From the NCBI GenBank assembly GCA_020736575.1, contig JAGPYM010000010.1, positions 682,001 through 746,000 of the forward strand: 64,000 bases of DNA, in the 5' to 3' direction. The position numbers and the translations under genes were made by a program. Positions 35,022-46,993 of the stretch are shown here, piece after piece. The stretch is from Thelonectria olida. Taxonomy: Eukaryota > Ascomycota > Sordariomycetes > Hypocreales > Nectriaceae. The notes beneath the pieces are model-generated. The model had not been told where the DNA came from. It searched no databases and saw nothing but the letters and a program-made list of their open reading frames with translations. Each line of letters starts with the position of its first letter. Position 1 is the first letter of the stretch.

Positions 35022-35911
35022 ATGACCAAGCCACGGCAATTCGCCTCCCCTCCCCCAAGCTGCTCTACTGTAGAGCTCAGCTTTCCCGCCCCGCACGTCA
35101 TGCTCGTCACGATCAGTCGCGAACATGTTATGAACGCGGTCACCATGCAAGGCCATTGGGAAGGCGACGCCGTGTGGAACTGGTTTGACGGCGAACCATT
35201 ACTGCGTGTTGCAATTTTGACGGGGAAAGGTCCCAAAGCATTTTCAGCTGGGCAAGATCTTCTCGAGATAAATCAGAGCAAAAGCGATGGGACGAAGCTG
35301 CCATCGATGCCTGCTTCTGGGTTTCTAGGCCTCAGCCGCCGTGTTGGAAAGAAGCCCGTCATTGCCGCCGTGAACGGATACGCATTTGGCGGTGGCTTTG
35401 AGCTGGCCCTCAATTGGTATGTCTACTGAGGCTCCAATGAACTGCCTAGACTAAACATTGATCGCGCTGTAGTGATCTGGTCGTCGCGTCACCGACCGCC
35501 AAGTTCAGCTTACCCGAGGTGAAGAGAGGGCTGTACGCAGGAGCGGGAGGACTCCCACGCGTCGTCAGAACATTCGGTATGCAGCTCGCCGGGGAGATTG
35601 CGCTGGCTGGCCGCATTCTCTCGGCCAAGGAACTCGAACAATATGGATTTCTACGCGTGTCGGCTTCTCCAGATTCGCTGTTGGACAACGCGCTGGAACT
35701 CGCCAACAATGTCGCCGAACAGTCCCCCGACGGCATCATTGTCACTCGAGCTGGCTTAAGGCAAGCGTGGGAGACGGGGAGTGTTGAAAGAGCAGCGCAA
35801 CTGGTTGATGAGAGGTATCGTCAACCGCTTTTGGAGGGGGAAAACCTGCGCATTGGCGTTGAAGCATTTGCAAAGAAGAAGAAGCCCGTCTGGGTTCCGT
35901 CAAAGTTGTGA
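35022..35911 (+). CDS. Enoyl-CoA hydratase/isomerase, peroxisomal
   Basis: Predicted crotonase-fold enzyme that hydrates or isomerises an enoyl-CoA in the peroxisome. Two exons, 35022-35416 and 35473-35911, give 277 residues; the junction LALN to CDLVVAS is in phase. Motifs: VAILTGKGPKAFSAGQDL (CoA and oxyanion region), NGYAFGGGFELALNCDL (second oxyanion glycine), and FSLPEVKRGLYAGAGGLPRVVR. The C-terminus is KPVWVPSKL, with SKL the canonical PTS1 peroxisome import signal. The gene is intact, while the acyl-CoA dehydrogenase and ligase beside it are broken. Together they form a set for beta-oxidation of an unidentified acyl chain. Some fungal metabolite clusters use such a trio. Confidence 0.9.
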
Positions 35912-36178
35912 CGAACTGTAGTCCAAGACATTGTAAATGCAAATAGAGAAGTTGGCGTAATTAAGGGCATCGGATCGATGCTGGCCATCTAAACGTGTGG
36001 TCTTTGCGAGTTCAGAGGTAGATTGAGTGTTGGGAGTGTGATCATGATGGAGCTTAGAGCGGATGTCATCTCAATGGAATGAATGAACAGATATTAAGTA
36101 ATATTCGCCCATCGTGGTCAAAATAACCAATCAAGGCGCAATGCATTAGGCTACCATCACTATTCAATTGCATCAACT

Positions 36179-37598
36179 CTATAGCTTGGCGCCTCGCTTC
36201 CTACATTGTCCCATCCCCTGTCTCACAGCAAGATCCGTAACGATTTCCTCACTGCCACCACCAATGACATGGACTCGCAGGTCCCGACTGATCTGCTCAA
36301 CCCGGGAGCCCACTCCTCCGCGTTGATACCCAGCGCCCCCAAAGATTTGCTGTGCTTCGCGATTAGCCAGCTCCAGCAATCGGCCACCATGGACCTTTGC
36401 GAGTGCCATCCTCGAGGCCAGCTCAGGGCCGACACTGCCTGTGGCCTTGGCGTGATATGCGATCTGCTCGATCCAGGCCCAATGAGACTCAATGTAGCGG
36501 GCGAGAGTCGCCAGCTTGTGGCGGATGATTTGGTGGGAGAAGAGAGGCTCCCCGAATGTTTGGCGGTCCAGGGAGTAGGCCCAAGCATCCTCGAGACAGG
36601 CTCTGGCTTGAGCATTCGTAACTACGGAAATGATGAGTCGCTCGCGGTTAAAGTCTTTGCCTGTTAGCCATCAACTGCTGCCTCTTTGTTGGGTTGAAGT
36701 TACATACTCGTCATCAGACATGGGAGCCCGCGATTCTCATCGCCAATCAGGTTTTCGGCTGGAACCACAACATTATCATGCGTGACCCAAGTGCTCTCCC
36801 CAGCGTTAAAACCGCTGTTCTTTATCTTGCGTCGCGATATACCTGGAAGGTCGAGAGGAATGACAAGAACCGAGACGCCGCTTGCTCCAGGACCACCAGT
36901 GCGTACAGCAGTTGTCGTGTGTTATGTACGATTTACCATCGCTGGTCTTTCGGGCAGTCGTCTTGAGACTCGCCAGATCCGAACCGCCTTCGCGAGGTCA
37001 GCTGTCGGATCGTCATAATGTGTCGCTCGATGAACGGTGCAAATATCTGTTGGCTCAGGGGCACCCAGACAAAAGGATGCGTCTCTGGTGAATATGCCGG
37101 ACAGCCATTTCTTTGTTTACTCTTGGGTTCCGAAATGAATGACGGGAGGGATACCGATCGCTGAACCTCCAGCGAGGCCGCCGACCACACCACCTGAGCG
37201 GATGCGAGCGATTTCATAGTTTAATACGAAAAAATGGAACACATCCCACTCTGAAGACACTTTTCAGCGATATAGTAGAGTAATTGTTGCTGGATCTACC
37301 CACCCTCGACTGAGGCGCCGCCAGGTAAGCCTACACTGTCGGCATATTCGGCTGGCATCTCTTGGAAAGCGAAGCCAGCTTGAACATAACGTCGTCTGTC
37401 TTCCAGCGGGACCTCTCCATTTTCTTCCCACTCTTCGACGTTGGGCAGAATATTGTCCTCGAGATATTTGCAAACTGCGCGCTGCAATCTCCGATGGCTG
37501 TTATGGTAGTACGGTGATGCGAGAGCATTGTACCAAGCTGGCTCGGCAAAGGGCGCCGGGTTGCCCAAAGGGTCCGGTACAGTTTGATTCGAAGGCAT
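36179..37598 (-). pseudogene. Acyl-CoA dehydrogenase, disrupted; PTS1 tail
   Basis: Homologous to fungal acyl-CoA dehydrogenases with an N-terminal extension, FAD enzymes that make enoyl-CoA. The N-terminal part is at 37598-37296 (DNILPNVEEWEENGEVP). The middle reads YEIARIRSGGVVGGLAGGSA and HFGTQE, then meets a TAA stop (37119-37117; CAA to TAA). Beyond it, WLSGIFTRDASFCLGAPEPT is followed by about 60 bases of foreign or displaced sequence before DLASLKTTARKTSDGKSY resumes in another frame. The conserved NGHKKWI segment expected next is missing. The C-terminal half (VIPLDLPGISRRKIKNSGF onward, NRERLIISVVTNAQARACLE, FGGAGYQRGGVGS) is well kept, with one intron near 36700. It ends in AKL, a PTS1 variant. 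The product cannot be functional as written. It sits beside the intact hydratase in opposite orientation (268 bases between stops). Confidence 0.82.
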
Positions 37599-38009
37599 TT
37601 TCTTGACTCTTTGCTGTGCTTAATTGACTCATTTACTCAACAAGGGGTAGTGATGAAATTGAGCAAGCAATGCAGCTATAAGACCTAAGACGCCGAGCGT
37701 GTCTACCACAGCAGTACACTCAGTTGATGTATGAACAGTTGAGTCTGATATTCTCGATAACATATACGCGACGATTCAACACACCATCGACGAGCCGCTG
37801 ACTCGTTGTAAGTTGATTGGTTGGACGATGACTCGTCCCGATCTGTACCGCGGGACTTGACATGTCCAACTCCGGAGATGGCCTTCGGATAGATTGTGAT
37901 GGATGACTAGATTAGAACCATACTTTTCTTACCTGCTATCTAGGTCAATTGGAGTGAGACTCAGATTCCACATTACTACCATATTCTCGAACGAACACTA
38001 CAGCAAAAG
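37599..38009. promoter_or_regulatory. Divergent promoter region, acyl-CoA dehydrogenase/ligase
   Basis: The divergent starts of the two broken genes share 411 bases. This is the arrangement expected of co-regulated partners. No specific motif was recognised. Confidence 0.4.
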
Positions 38010-39887
38010 ATGCCTGCCCCAAGAATCTACACCTCACCATATCCATCCACCGTCATTCGCACCGACGAGTCCTTCTGGCAGTTCATTTTGCGAATGAATA
38101 TTGAAGACACGTTGCCCGGCAAGGTAATTTTGCAGGAACATGAACGACCTGAAAAGTTCCTTGCCTTCAGCTCCGCCCCCAAAGTAGCAGGGCTGGGTGC
38201 TTCTGCACTTAGTCGTATCCTCGGCCTGAGTATGGGAGACACGATCCTCATCGTGGCAAAAACTCTTTGGGCTGGCTTCAGCTTGAGTTTGCCGCAGTAT
38301 GGGCAGGAATAACTGCTGCGTGAGTGATTGCTCGATGTAGTCATCACCTACCCGTGTACCTGTGAAGGATTGCATGCTGACTGTTGGGCTAGCATGGTCA
38401 ACCCAATCGCTACGGCACATGAGCTTGTACATTACATCTCTGTTGTCGACGCTGTGGCGATCTTTTGTGATCCGGGGGCTGTCATGTCCAAAGTGAATGC
38501 AGCATTGGGCATGTCCAAAAACTCCGGCAAAGCAAAGCCCTCCATAATTGGGCTTGGGGAGGTTGGAAGAGCGTCGCTTGCGGTGAGCGCTTCAAGCGAT
38601 GATGAGTGAGTAGAGCATGGGCTCACAACGAACAGTTCCCCAGAGACTTCTCTTCAGACATCAATGCATCTCATGATGCACCCCTCGATCTGTCCAATTG
38701 TGATAACCGAAACTATCCCGCAATCATTCACTTCAGTTCAGGAACAAGTGGCTTGCCCAAGGCAGCGGTATTAAGCCATCACAATCTCATTGCGTACTTT
38801 CTTACCGCTCGCTCAACAGACCCAGGCATCACGAATTCTGACCAGAGTGAGGTGTTCTATGCGCCCCGTAAGTCGTGCATCCAAGTCATCTCAATCTAAA
38901 ACCAGCCAAGCTTAAGCAATACAGTGTCTCATATCTACGGTTGCCCCTTCTCACTGGCGGATACGTGCGGCTGATGGGCGAGGTCGAGCTCATTCAAGGA
39001 TACAGGTGGGTTTGGCCCATGGTGCTTTCGTGCTGCTTTCTAACGGACTTTGAGCAATTTGACCGAAGGTGGCGTTTGCTTTATGCGTCGTATCTCCGCC
39101 GAGCGCAAGCAGGGAAGTGTTGGAAAGCTAATGGCGAATATGTAAGACATCTGCATTCCGAACCGATTGTGAGGTGTTTTCCAGACGTCAATCCTAGGCA
39201 ACTGAGAATCGTGGACGAGGCTCTGCAGGATGCTCCAGAGGGAACGCCTGGTGAAGTCATGTTTAGTTCGCCAACTGTATTCATGTAAGTTGGTCTATGC
39301 CTCGTTCGGACCTTGCCATTAGTAGATAGAACTTGAGCCTGACATGCAACAAGGGGTTACCTTAAAAACCACGAGGCAAATATCGAGGTTTTCCCTTTCG
39401 ACGATGGCTGGTTGAGAACAGGAGATGTCACGAGAATGGATAGCGATGGTTTTCTCTGGCTTACGGATCGTAAGAAAGATTTCATCAAGTACAAGGGGTG
39501 AGCTACCACTGTGAGGCGTCGAACTTGATGATCAATGGCACGTTCTAACAGCAGACAGTACAGGAACCAAGTCGCTCCAGCAGAGCTCGAGAGCATCCTG
39601 CTATCCCACTCCGAAGTTGCAGAAGTGGGCGTATGCGCGACCGGGCCGGAGAGCAGGAGACCGAAGTCCCGGTAGGCTACGTCAACTTCAGGTCAACTGT
39701 GGGTTCTGCGGATCGCGATAGGCTTTGAAAAGAGGTTTCGGGGTATCTCAACGAGAGAATATCGAAGCCAAAGAAGCTGAGGGGAGGATTGTTTTATTTA
39801 GAGACGTTTCCTCGCAATCCCACAGGGAAGCTGATTCGTCGAAACTTGCCCGCGCGGCTGGAGATGACTCGGAAGTCGAAGCTTTAA
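38010..39887 (+). pseudogene. Acyl-CoA synthetase (4CL-like AMP ligase), decayed; PTS1 tail
   Basis: Remnant of an ANL-family acyl-CoA ligase that would activate a carboxylic acid with ATP and CoA. The pieces are in order but in different frames. They are the N-terminus (MPAPRIYTSPYPSTVIRTDE), then LQLEFAAVWAGITAA in a shifted frame near 38280, and MVNPIATAHELVHYISVV after an intron. The ATP loop IIHFSSGTSGLPKAAV follows near 38725-38775, then SHIYGCPFS and a shift to GGYVRLMGEVEL. After a scrambled part come [20 protein letters not shown] and NQVAPAELESILLSHSEVAE. The C-terminal NPTGKLIRRNLP ends in KSKL, a PTS1 signal. At least four frameshifts and extra stops (for example the TGA near 38972) rule out a product. 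Most core residues are still readable, so the loss looks recent. Confidence 0.82.
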
Positions 39888-42170
39888 AGTACACTGGGAA
39901 AATTCCAGATAGTGAAAGTGAGCTTCCTTTACTTATCTAGGTACCTACCTCCTCGACGACGCTTGCGCTGGAGTCAGGTTGATTCGCGTATCCGCTCCTC
40001 TGATCTGACTGCATACGTAGGTATTGTGCCGAAGGAGTTGACCAGACGGCCAAGAAAACTGCCATAAGAGATCATCAGGCGAGTTTCTGTAGTCTGATTC
40101 ATGTAACTAGCGTAATAAAGTCCTCATAGAGTAGGCGGCAGCACAGCGGTTCGCATTCCCAACAAACTTCTCAAGGGCGAGCCAGGATCGACCACCTGCA
40201 AAGACGCGGATCCTTCTCTTGAACCACCCAAGTGTTCAAACTTGATCTCACTTATCGCGTGGTAGGCTGTTCGCTTCGTTCGTTCGTTCGTGGGAAGATA
40301 CCGAAGATGCCGAGTTAAGACCTTGGTTATGTGCCGCACCGCGATGCTTTGACCGATTGGCGTGCCATGAAGCCGTTGTATCTCTTCTCAGAAGCCGAGA
40401 TTGCGATGATCAACGAAGCGGTCATCTTAATTCGACCCGAGAGTCGCCACCTTTCGGGAATCGGGTTCGTTGGGAGGCGTCACGGCTTGCTGCGATGTTG
40501 GGTCGTGTTGACGTGGTAATTGGAATAAACTGTTGCCACCGGTTGCAGCGGCATAAGGCTGACTTTTATACAGATGACAATCCATGCCATTACGTACCTC
40601 GGCAACAAATAGTCTGCCGCAGGTTCCGGGGCAAGCTGGTGGCGGGCCGTCACAGCTTTGCGGCTCGGGCCTTCTGCAGAGATGAGCCGTAACATCGGGT
40701 TTTGACACGGAACCTGGGGATATCTCGCGATCCCATGAAGTGAGGATGGGGTTGCGGTTCAACGCCACTATCCTCCATGGGGCGGATCTGGGCCGCAATG
40801 CCGGCACCTGTGCTCACTGTGTTCGGTCACTGCGATGCACCCGTATCTAGAATTTAGCCTATGCATACAGCCGGATAATCTTTGGATTGCTCGTCTTACC
40901 CCTAGATTCTGGAGGTGACGATGATGCGTGAGGTCATACCGCCGGTCAGTCACCGCACTGGCCGTCTCGGTCCCTTACCCAGCCCTCCCGATTCGATGGC
41001 TAGAGTATCCTATCTCCCGTGGCCTCACATTCTCGGACCAGAGCGAGTGGCACCATCTGGTGTGGTGGACCAAGACAGAATGCACTAATTCTCGCATGGA
41101 CTAAGCTTGGCTCAACTGCTCGAATTCTTCCATCCAGCGACAACGGACAGCACGACTTTACCGAAACACCGGAAAGCTTGGGGCGGCCGCTAATACGGGC
41201 TACGGCCCACGGCAGATATCCCTTGGGGGTCACATGCGCGCCGCTGTTTGGCTCTGTTGAAGCGGGGGTTTGTAGCGTGGGAGCACAACGCAACAACGGC
41301 CGTCTGCGAGCCTGGGGCGGGCATAGCTGTCAAAGGCACAGTTTTCCCTCATCTGTCAGGCCCGCAGAACCACCGAGAATAGGGATATTTTTGGCATCTC
41401 CTAAGTCTGGGCGGCGGCCGACTGAGCAGAAGTGCGTGGTCAGACAGGGGACAAGCACAACGGCATAGGCAACGACGGAACTAAGGAAACGAATCAGGGC
41501 ATGTTGGAATGCGGTTCTCCAGAGGAGATTCGGCCGCCTCGATCCACCTCCTCATGGCCTCGTAGGTCACGTGGACGGCCAAAGTTGCCTTCTGCCCAGC
41601 TTCTTGACATGGGTGGTTCCGAATAGTGCGGGATAGTGGATCGGGGGGAGACGATATAGGGAAACACGACTGGCTAGACACTGGAGGATTTGGAATTCGT
41701 GCCAAGGAGATCCTGGCTAGCCTCCATGATTGGGCTGCTCCTCTATCTGTGGGCCGCATCTCGAATCTCTGTGCTCAACTCAACGTATTCCCAGGGCCAC
41801 GGCCAAGAGAGTGGTCCTTTTTCCCTTCATTGTCTCGCTCGCTAGTCTCAGCTAGAGAAAAATACTGCGGTCTTCCGTAAACCATGTGATTTGTCCACTT
41901 TGTCTCTGAGCCATCGTGACGTCGAGGGGGCCTCATATAATTGCCCGGTCCCCGAGGCCCCCCTCGGTTTCCAACCCTTCATCTCTCTGTGACCCGGGCA
42001 ACTTTGACTGGCAGACTGTCGAGGACCTAATGCTTCTACACGAGACTTGCATGTGCCACATTCCACTATAGCCCGCTCCTCTCCCACACGGCGGAGGGAA
42101 TCGTCGATTCGTCTCGACATCTGCATGTTTCCTTTTTTCTCGTACGACAAACCTCCCATCCAACGCCGCC
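39888..42170. other. Long intergenic region upstream of AP-1-like bZIP
   Basis: About 2.3 kb without a convincing gene. Much of 40,400-42,000 is GC-rich, and short frames occur in all phases without domains. A (CGTT)n-like microrepeat lies near 40275. The right end is pyrimidine-rich and probably the leader of the bZIP gene; such regulators often have long promoters. Confidence 0.45.
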
Positions 42171-43254
42171 ATGGACCACCATTACAGCTTTCCTAGCCCT
42201 CAGCCCTACCATGAGTTTATGCATATGTCCTCTATCTCTGGAGCTGATAGTCTTGGCACGACCTTGGCGGTGAGTTTGGCTTGAGCCAGCTGTGCTGCCC
42301 ATACGGCGATGCGCAGCCCTCGTTTCACCCTCTTAGCTATGTTAACTGACTGTCTCCCGTCTTCCTCCAAAATTAGGGATTCAGCACCAACCTCCATCAC
42401 ACCAGCTTCCCTAGCTCCCCTATATCTCCTATTCAGAACCCCCTAGGCCACCAGCAACCCCAATATCCTCTGCAGCGAAATGGAAGCACAATGCAGCTAG
42501 GCAGGGGTGGCAGCGTCACTAGCGAAGACGACGATGGCTCAGGCTCGTCTCAGACTCGACGAAAAGCTCAAAGAAAAGCCCAAAACCGTGCAGCGTACGT
42601 TGATTCCACGCTATGCGTCATGGCGTTCCCTCAATGACCCCAAGCCACATTATGCTTCGAGTGTTGCTGTTGTTGCTTAATCATCAAGGGTTACCCGGCT
42701 CTGGCCCCTGAGCGGCCGACCTCCTCCAATTATTTCGCTAACTCTGTTGCCACAGCCAACAAGCCTTCCGGAAGAGAAAGGAAATGCACGTCAAGGACCT
42801 CGAAACGAAGCTATCAAGCCTAGAAGCCGCCCAACAGCAAGTCCTAGTCGAGAACCAACATCTCAGACAAGACCTGCACAAAATATCGACCGAAAACGAG
42901 ATCCTCCGGGCCACTTCGCGGATCAGCGGAGAAGACCTCAGCTCGTCGTTGGAACCAGCAACCTTTAACGCGGCCAAATTCTACTCCAACTTTCTCCCGA
43001 ATCCAAACTCCAAGATCACCTCACGATCCATCATCAACTCAAGCAACGGGGAACGCCTGCTAGACGCCGGTGCTACTTGGAACTTCATCATCAACCACAG
43101 GCTATTCAAAAAGGGGCTCGTCGACGTTGGCGACGTGAGCGAACGACTGAAGCAATGTGCCCGATACGAAAACCATCGCCTTGTCATCCCAGAGCGCGCA
43201 ATCCTTGCGGCCATAGAGCAGAGCGTTGCAAGTAAAACGGACGATTTGCTCTGA
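42171..43254 (+). CDS. AP-1-like bZIP transcription factor
   Basis: Nuclear DNA-binding regulator of the fungal Yap/AP-1 group. Three exons: 42171-42269, 42377-42594 and 42756-43254; 271 residues. The N-terminus is rich in Pro, Ser, His and Gln. The basic region RRKAQRKAQNRAAQQAFRKR (residues about 93-112) has the Yap-type NxxAQxxFR core, with the intron inside the alanine pair. A leucine-zipper heptad run follows (LETKLSSLEAAQQQVLVEN). The C-terminal half has a conserved block (GERLLDAGATWNFIINHRLF, CARYENHRLVIPERAILAAI) seen in a subset of fungal bZIP proteins. No cysteine-rich redox domain like that of Yap1 is present, so a role in metal, osmotic or metabolite control is as likely as oxidative stress. 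Confidence 0.88.
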
Positions 43255-43521
43255 GGGTCGAGATGGCAGAATCGAGGAACACGATAAGGCGTACAGGAAG
43301 CGTTTGTTTACATCGAAGATGACGGCGAACACTATAGACCGAATACCCGAGGATGGAGCTGGTAATGACCCTGATGAATTTTGGATTTTTAATACATTTA
43401 TGACAGGAGAAGAAGGCTATTTCAATCTACGAAACCACCGCGATCCAACCCGTGTGCCTCAATGTGTGATAGAATAACCGCGTACACCCAGTTTTCCGCA
43501 CGATAGTTCCCAGCCAACCCC

Positions 43522-44688
43522 TCAGAACGTAGATTCTTTGGCCAGAATCTCCCACTCCCCTCGGAAACTCGCCTCGAAATCCTCCCTTGTCTTAGTCGGC
43601 TTCCATCCAATCTCTCGAGACAAATCAGCTCTGGTCCGTGACCGGGACGCAAAACCGACCTCAACAGCCGTCGGAGGCAGGGCCTTCCCGAACGTGGCGA
43701 CTCCCTCCTCGAGCGATAATTCCTTGACTTTGTCTGAATCGAGATACCCCAAGGCCTTTCCTTCCTTTGCCACACGCTCCGACACCTCACGCCAGGACTG
43801 GTGACCCGTCTCGTTGAAGTAGATACCCTTCTTGTTGGATGGCAGATCGTCTCCTGCGAGTAGACGGAAGACAACCAACTCGTATAGTTTCATCAAGTCC
43901 TCGACGTGCACATGGTCCCATTCAGCCGAACCCGTTCCGATAACGGAAGCATATCCATCTCGGCGAGCGGCCCGAATAATACCGTCGATCTGAATGGAGG
44001 TACGGTTGAAGAAGCCGCTTCCAAGCCCATAGATGGTCGGAGACATGAGGATATATGTTTTGACGTTGGCCTCCTCGCCCTTTTCGAAGACGGCAAGGTC
44101 ACAAGTGCGCTGTTGATATGACTCCAGATCCTCGCGGAAACGTTGATAGGCGTAGATGTCCTCTTTGTCTGAGAAGATGCGCGTCTCGGTGTAAGTGCCG
44201 GAAATGGGCAAGTCACCGAGGCTCGAGGTGCCCGAGGTCTACGCCGGTTAGCCCATCGCAACCATAGCATTCCTGGTCAACTCACATGAATGAAATGCGT
44301 TTCCTTGCCCGTCTCCTTCTTCCGGTCTGCCAGACCCAGGATCAACGCCTCAGCAGCATCAGATAGAAAGGCACTGGCCGAGTTGATGACGATGTCATGC
44401 TTGCTTGCCACCTCCCTCACAATTTTGGTGTCGTCAAGGCCACTGAACAGAATGGGGTTCACGCCCTTTTCTTTGAGGAGGTCCGCATGGTCTTGCTTCC
44501 GAACAAAGGCCGAGATGGTGCTTGCTTTGATGTTCGCGTCTGTCGATTGCAGCAATGTTGTCAGGATAGAGCCGCCACTAGGAAACTGTTAGTCTTGTTG
44601 AGTGGTGGTTGGATCCATGAAAGAGATGGGGGAGGGAGACTCACATGTAGCCGGTAGCACCGACGATGAGGATTTTGGTTGAAGACAT
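43522..44688 (-). CDS. NAD(P)-binding epimerase/dehydratase-like protein
   Basis: Extended short-chain-dehydrogenase (Rossmann) protein of the NAD-dependent epimerase/dehydratase or NmrA-related group. Three exons: 44688-44645, 44577-44286 and 44238-43522; 350 residues. The nucleotide-binding motif is split by intron 1: KILIVGATGYIGGSI (residues about 5-19). Later parts include SKHDIVINSASAFLSDAAEA and HFIHTSGTSSLGD (the strand before the active site). YILMSPTIYGLGSGFFNRTS and GSAEWDHVHVEDLMKLYE are typical of the group. A YxxxK pair is not obvious, so an ordinary reductase activity is doubtful. The substrate is unknown. The 3' end faces the AP-1-like bZIP gene. Confidence 0.85.
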
Positions 44689-45204
44689 GGTGATTATGGA
44701 GAAAACGAGAAGAGATGGTGATGAAGGATGTCTTATGCCGCAGCCACCGGGTGGTATTTAAGTGTTTTTGAATTGCCAAGATCTGTTCGCTGCATTCCTG
44801 TGTGTGAAGCACTGCAAACGCAGAGGTTTGTCGGCCCTTTTCAGATCCTCAAGGCCATACGTGACGTGTTCGAAGCATGTTACAAATCCAAATCCTTACA
44901 AATCCAATAATCACAGTCTTGCATCCAACGATGGCATCAAAAAATAAACCTGTCCAACGATTTCACATACAATGACGTTACAGCGCGGTGAAAGTTGCCA
45001 ATGTTAAGAGCCATGATTAAGTCACAGCGTGTTATAGACGACGCTAGATCGGATCCGGCTCAATGGCTTGGGTCTCGGGATGCCGAGACATTTTCCCTCC
45101 ACTTCTCCTCATTGCCATCGCGTCGTTGATTGGGCTCGATACGAACGCCTGGCTTCCACATCTTGCGATCGCATCCCTCAAGTTATATCCCGTCCTATAG
45201 CTCC
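44689..45204. other. Intergenic region with divergent promoters
   Basis: Lies between the epimerase-like gene (minus) and the Zn2Cys6 regulator (plus). No gene recognised. Confidence 0.45.
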
Positions 45205-46993
45205 ATGGCAGAGGCTTCCTCCGTCGGAGCCGAGAAGGCCTTGGCGCAGAAACCCTGCCTGAACTGCCGGGGTACGTTATTCCCGCAGGAGAGACGGCGA
45301 GGCGCAGTGCTAAAAGATGATGCCCAGATCGCAAGATTGCGTGCGACAGGACCCTTCCAGCATGTACCACCTGTGCGAGGCGCAAAAAGACATGTCTGGG
45401 CTACGCAACGAATCTGTCTTGGCCTCGAGCTGGGGATAAGCGCCGCGCAACCGTGGCTGACGTCCGGAGCCACACAGCCGCTCGCCCAGTTGCATTCCTC
45501 AATACTTCCGTGTGGGATGTTAGTTTGTACCTGGAATCTACTGGAGAAAAGCCCAGCGGTTCGTGCCTAATGTCGGCTTCAATTGAGGGAATAGAGTAGG
45601 CACTGATGATGGATACGCAGCAAGCCAAATGGCCCTCTGGCGGCGCACCCCTTCGCCAACATTTTCGCTGCGGGAACCTGCTTTCCGCTCGCAGATGAGC
45701 CATGCCGGTGAGTGTGTCGAGCGTTTGCAAGTCCTTCATTCTAAACAGGGTCGATGCAGACTATTCTTCCGCAACGCAAATGGTCACCTCCCAAGGAGAC
45801 CTTCGTCAAGACATTTGCAAGCTACTGTATCGCATGTCGCTGGACGACGAAACCACGCCAGCTCTCGCCGTTCGACATTCCATGAATGCCATCTCATATC
45901 TCAATCTGAAGCAATCCTCCAGATCTGTCCAACACCATATGCTCGCCGTCTCTGCCCTGCGAAAGTCTGTCGCCGACCTTTCCGACTCAAAGGCTACGTC
46001 CCAAGCCATTGCTGCAAGCTTACTTCTGAGCATATATGAGGTCAGTCCTTATTTCCCAACGCAATGTCCAGGTACTCATGGGTCAAAATAGGCTGTCAGC
46101 CGACCGAGCGCCACGAAAGATTGGTCAATCTATTTTGATGGCTGTCTCATGATCTTTGAGTCGGGTCACCGAGCACAGAATATGTATGAAGGGGACGGTG
46201 GCACGCTCTTGGACTGGGTGCTATATTACAACATCTTTTACAAGCTCAGTATCACGCATTGGGAGCATCGGACCGAGAGGCAGGAAATCATTGCCCACCG
46301 TGGAGTTGTGCTTGCACAGGCCGCAACTCACCCTCGTCGACATACGGTACAGTTCATTAGTCGTCCCGCAACCACGAACGGATGATTGACACCTTGCAGA
46401 TTCAGAGTACTCTCGGTTGCTCGCTGGAACTCCTTGGCTTCCTAAGCCAGGCCGTCGACTTGCTCCGGGAACGACAAGACACCGAATTCCTCTCCCAGGA
46501 CCATCAGCAAATGCTGGACAGACTTCAACATCGCATCGAGTTCATTGACCAGCGCCTCTGCAGTGGGATGGATGTTGAAGAATATCACGGCACGGGAAGC
46601 AGGAAGCATTACACGTGCGTGGCCCGCGTTTTCCAGCTGGCTGTCATGATCTACCTAGATCGCGTCGTGCGAGGGTCCCCGGTGTCATCTCCTCTATCTC
46701 GCGCCGCCGCAAAGGAAGCCTTTGGCATATTGCAGGACCTTGGCGTGTGCGAACGGCCTTTTCCCATGTTTATGTTGGCGTTCCAGGCTGAGGAAGAATC
46801 CGATCGAGTCCTCATGATTCGCGCCTTGCAGAGCTCCAAGAGGAGGCGAGAGCTAAGCAACCTCGACTTGACGGAGCAGATGATGCAGAGAATTTGGGCG
46901 CAACAGGATCTGCACGGCGGTGAAGGGGGAGATGCGCTCGTGGTCATCAATGCCATATTTAGTGCATGCCAAACACCGCCGTGCCTTGCTTGA
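45205..46993 (+). CDS. Zn2Cys6 transcription factor
   Basis: Fungal-specific nuclear regulator. Exon 1 is 45205-45271 and exon 2 starts at 45328. Splicing them yields the complete zinc cluster CLNCRDRKIAC..., then CTTCARRKKTC (spacing C-x2-C-x6-C-x6-C-x2-C-x6-C). YATNLSWP and FLNTSVWDV follow, as in regulators with the Fungal_trans_2 domain (PF11951). The middle is uncertain: exon 2 must be spliced before a TAG near 45597, and one or two small exons up to 45702 cannot be fixed by eye. The last parts are clear: an exon ending at 46040, then 46092-46346 and 46400-46993. It lies 540 bases upstream of the thiolase gene in the same direction and may regulate it or the acyl-CoA module. Confidence 0.8.
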
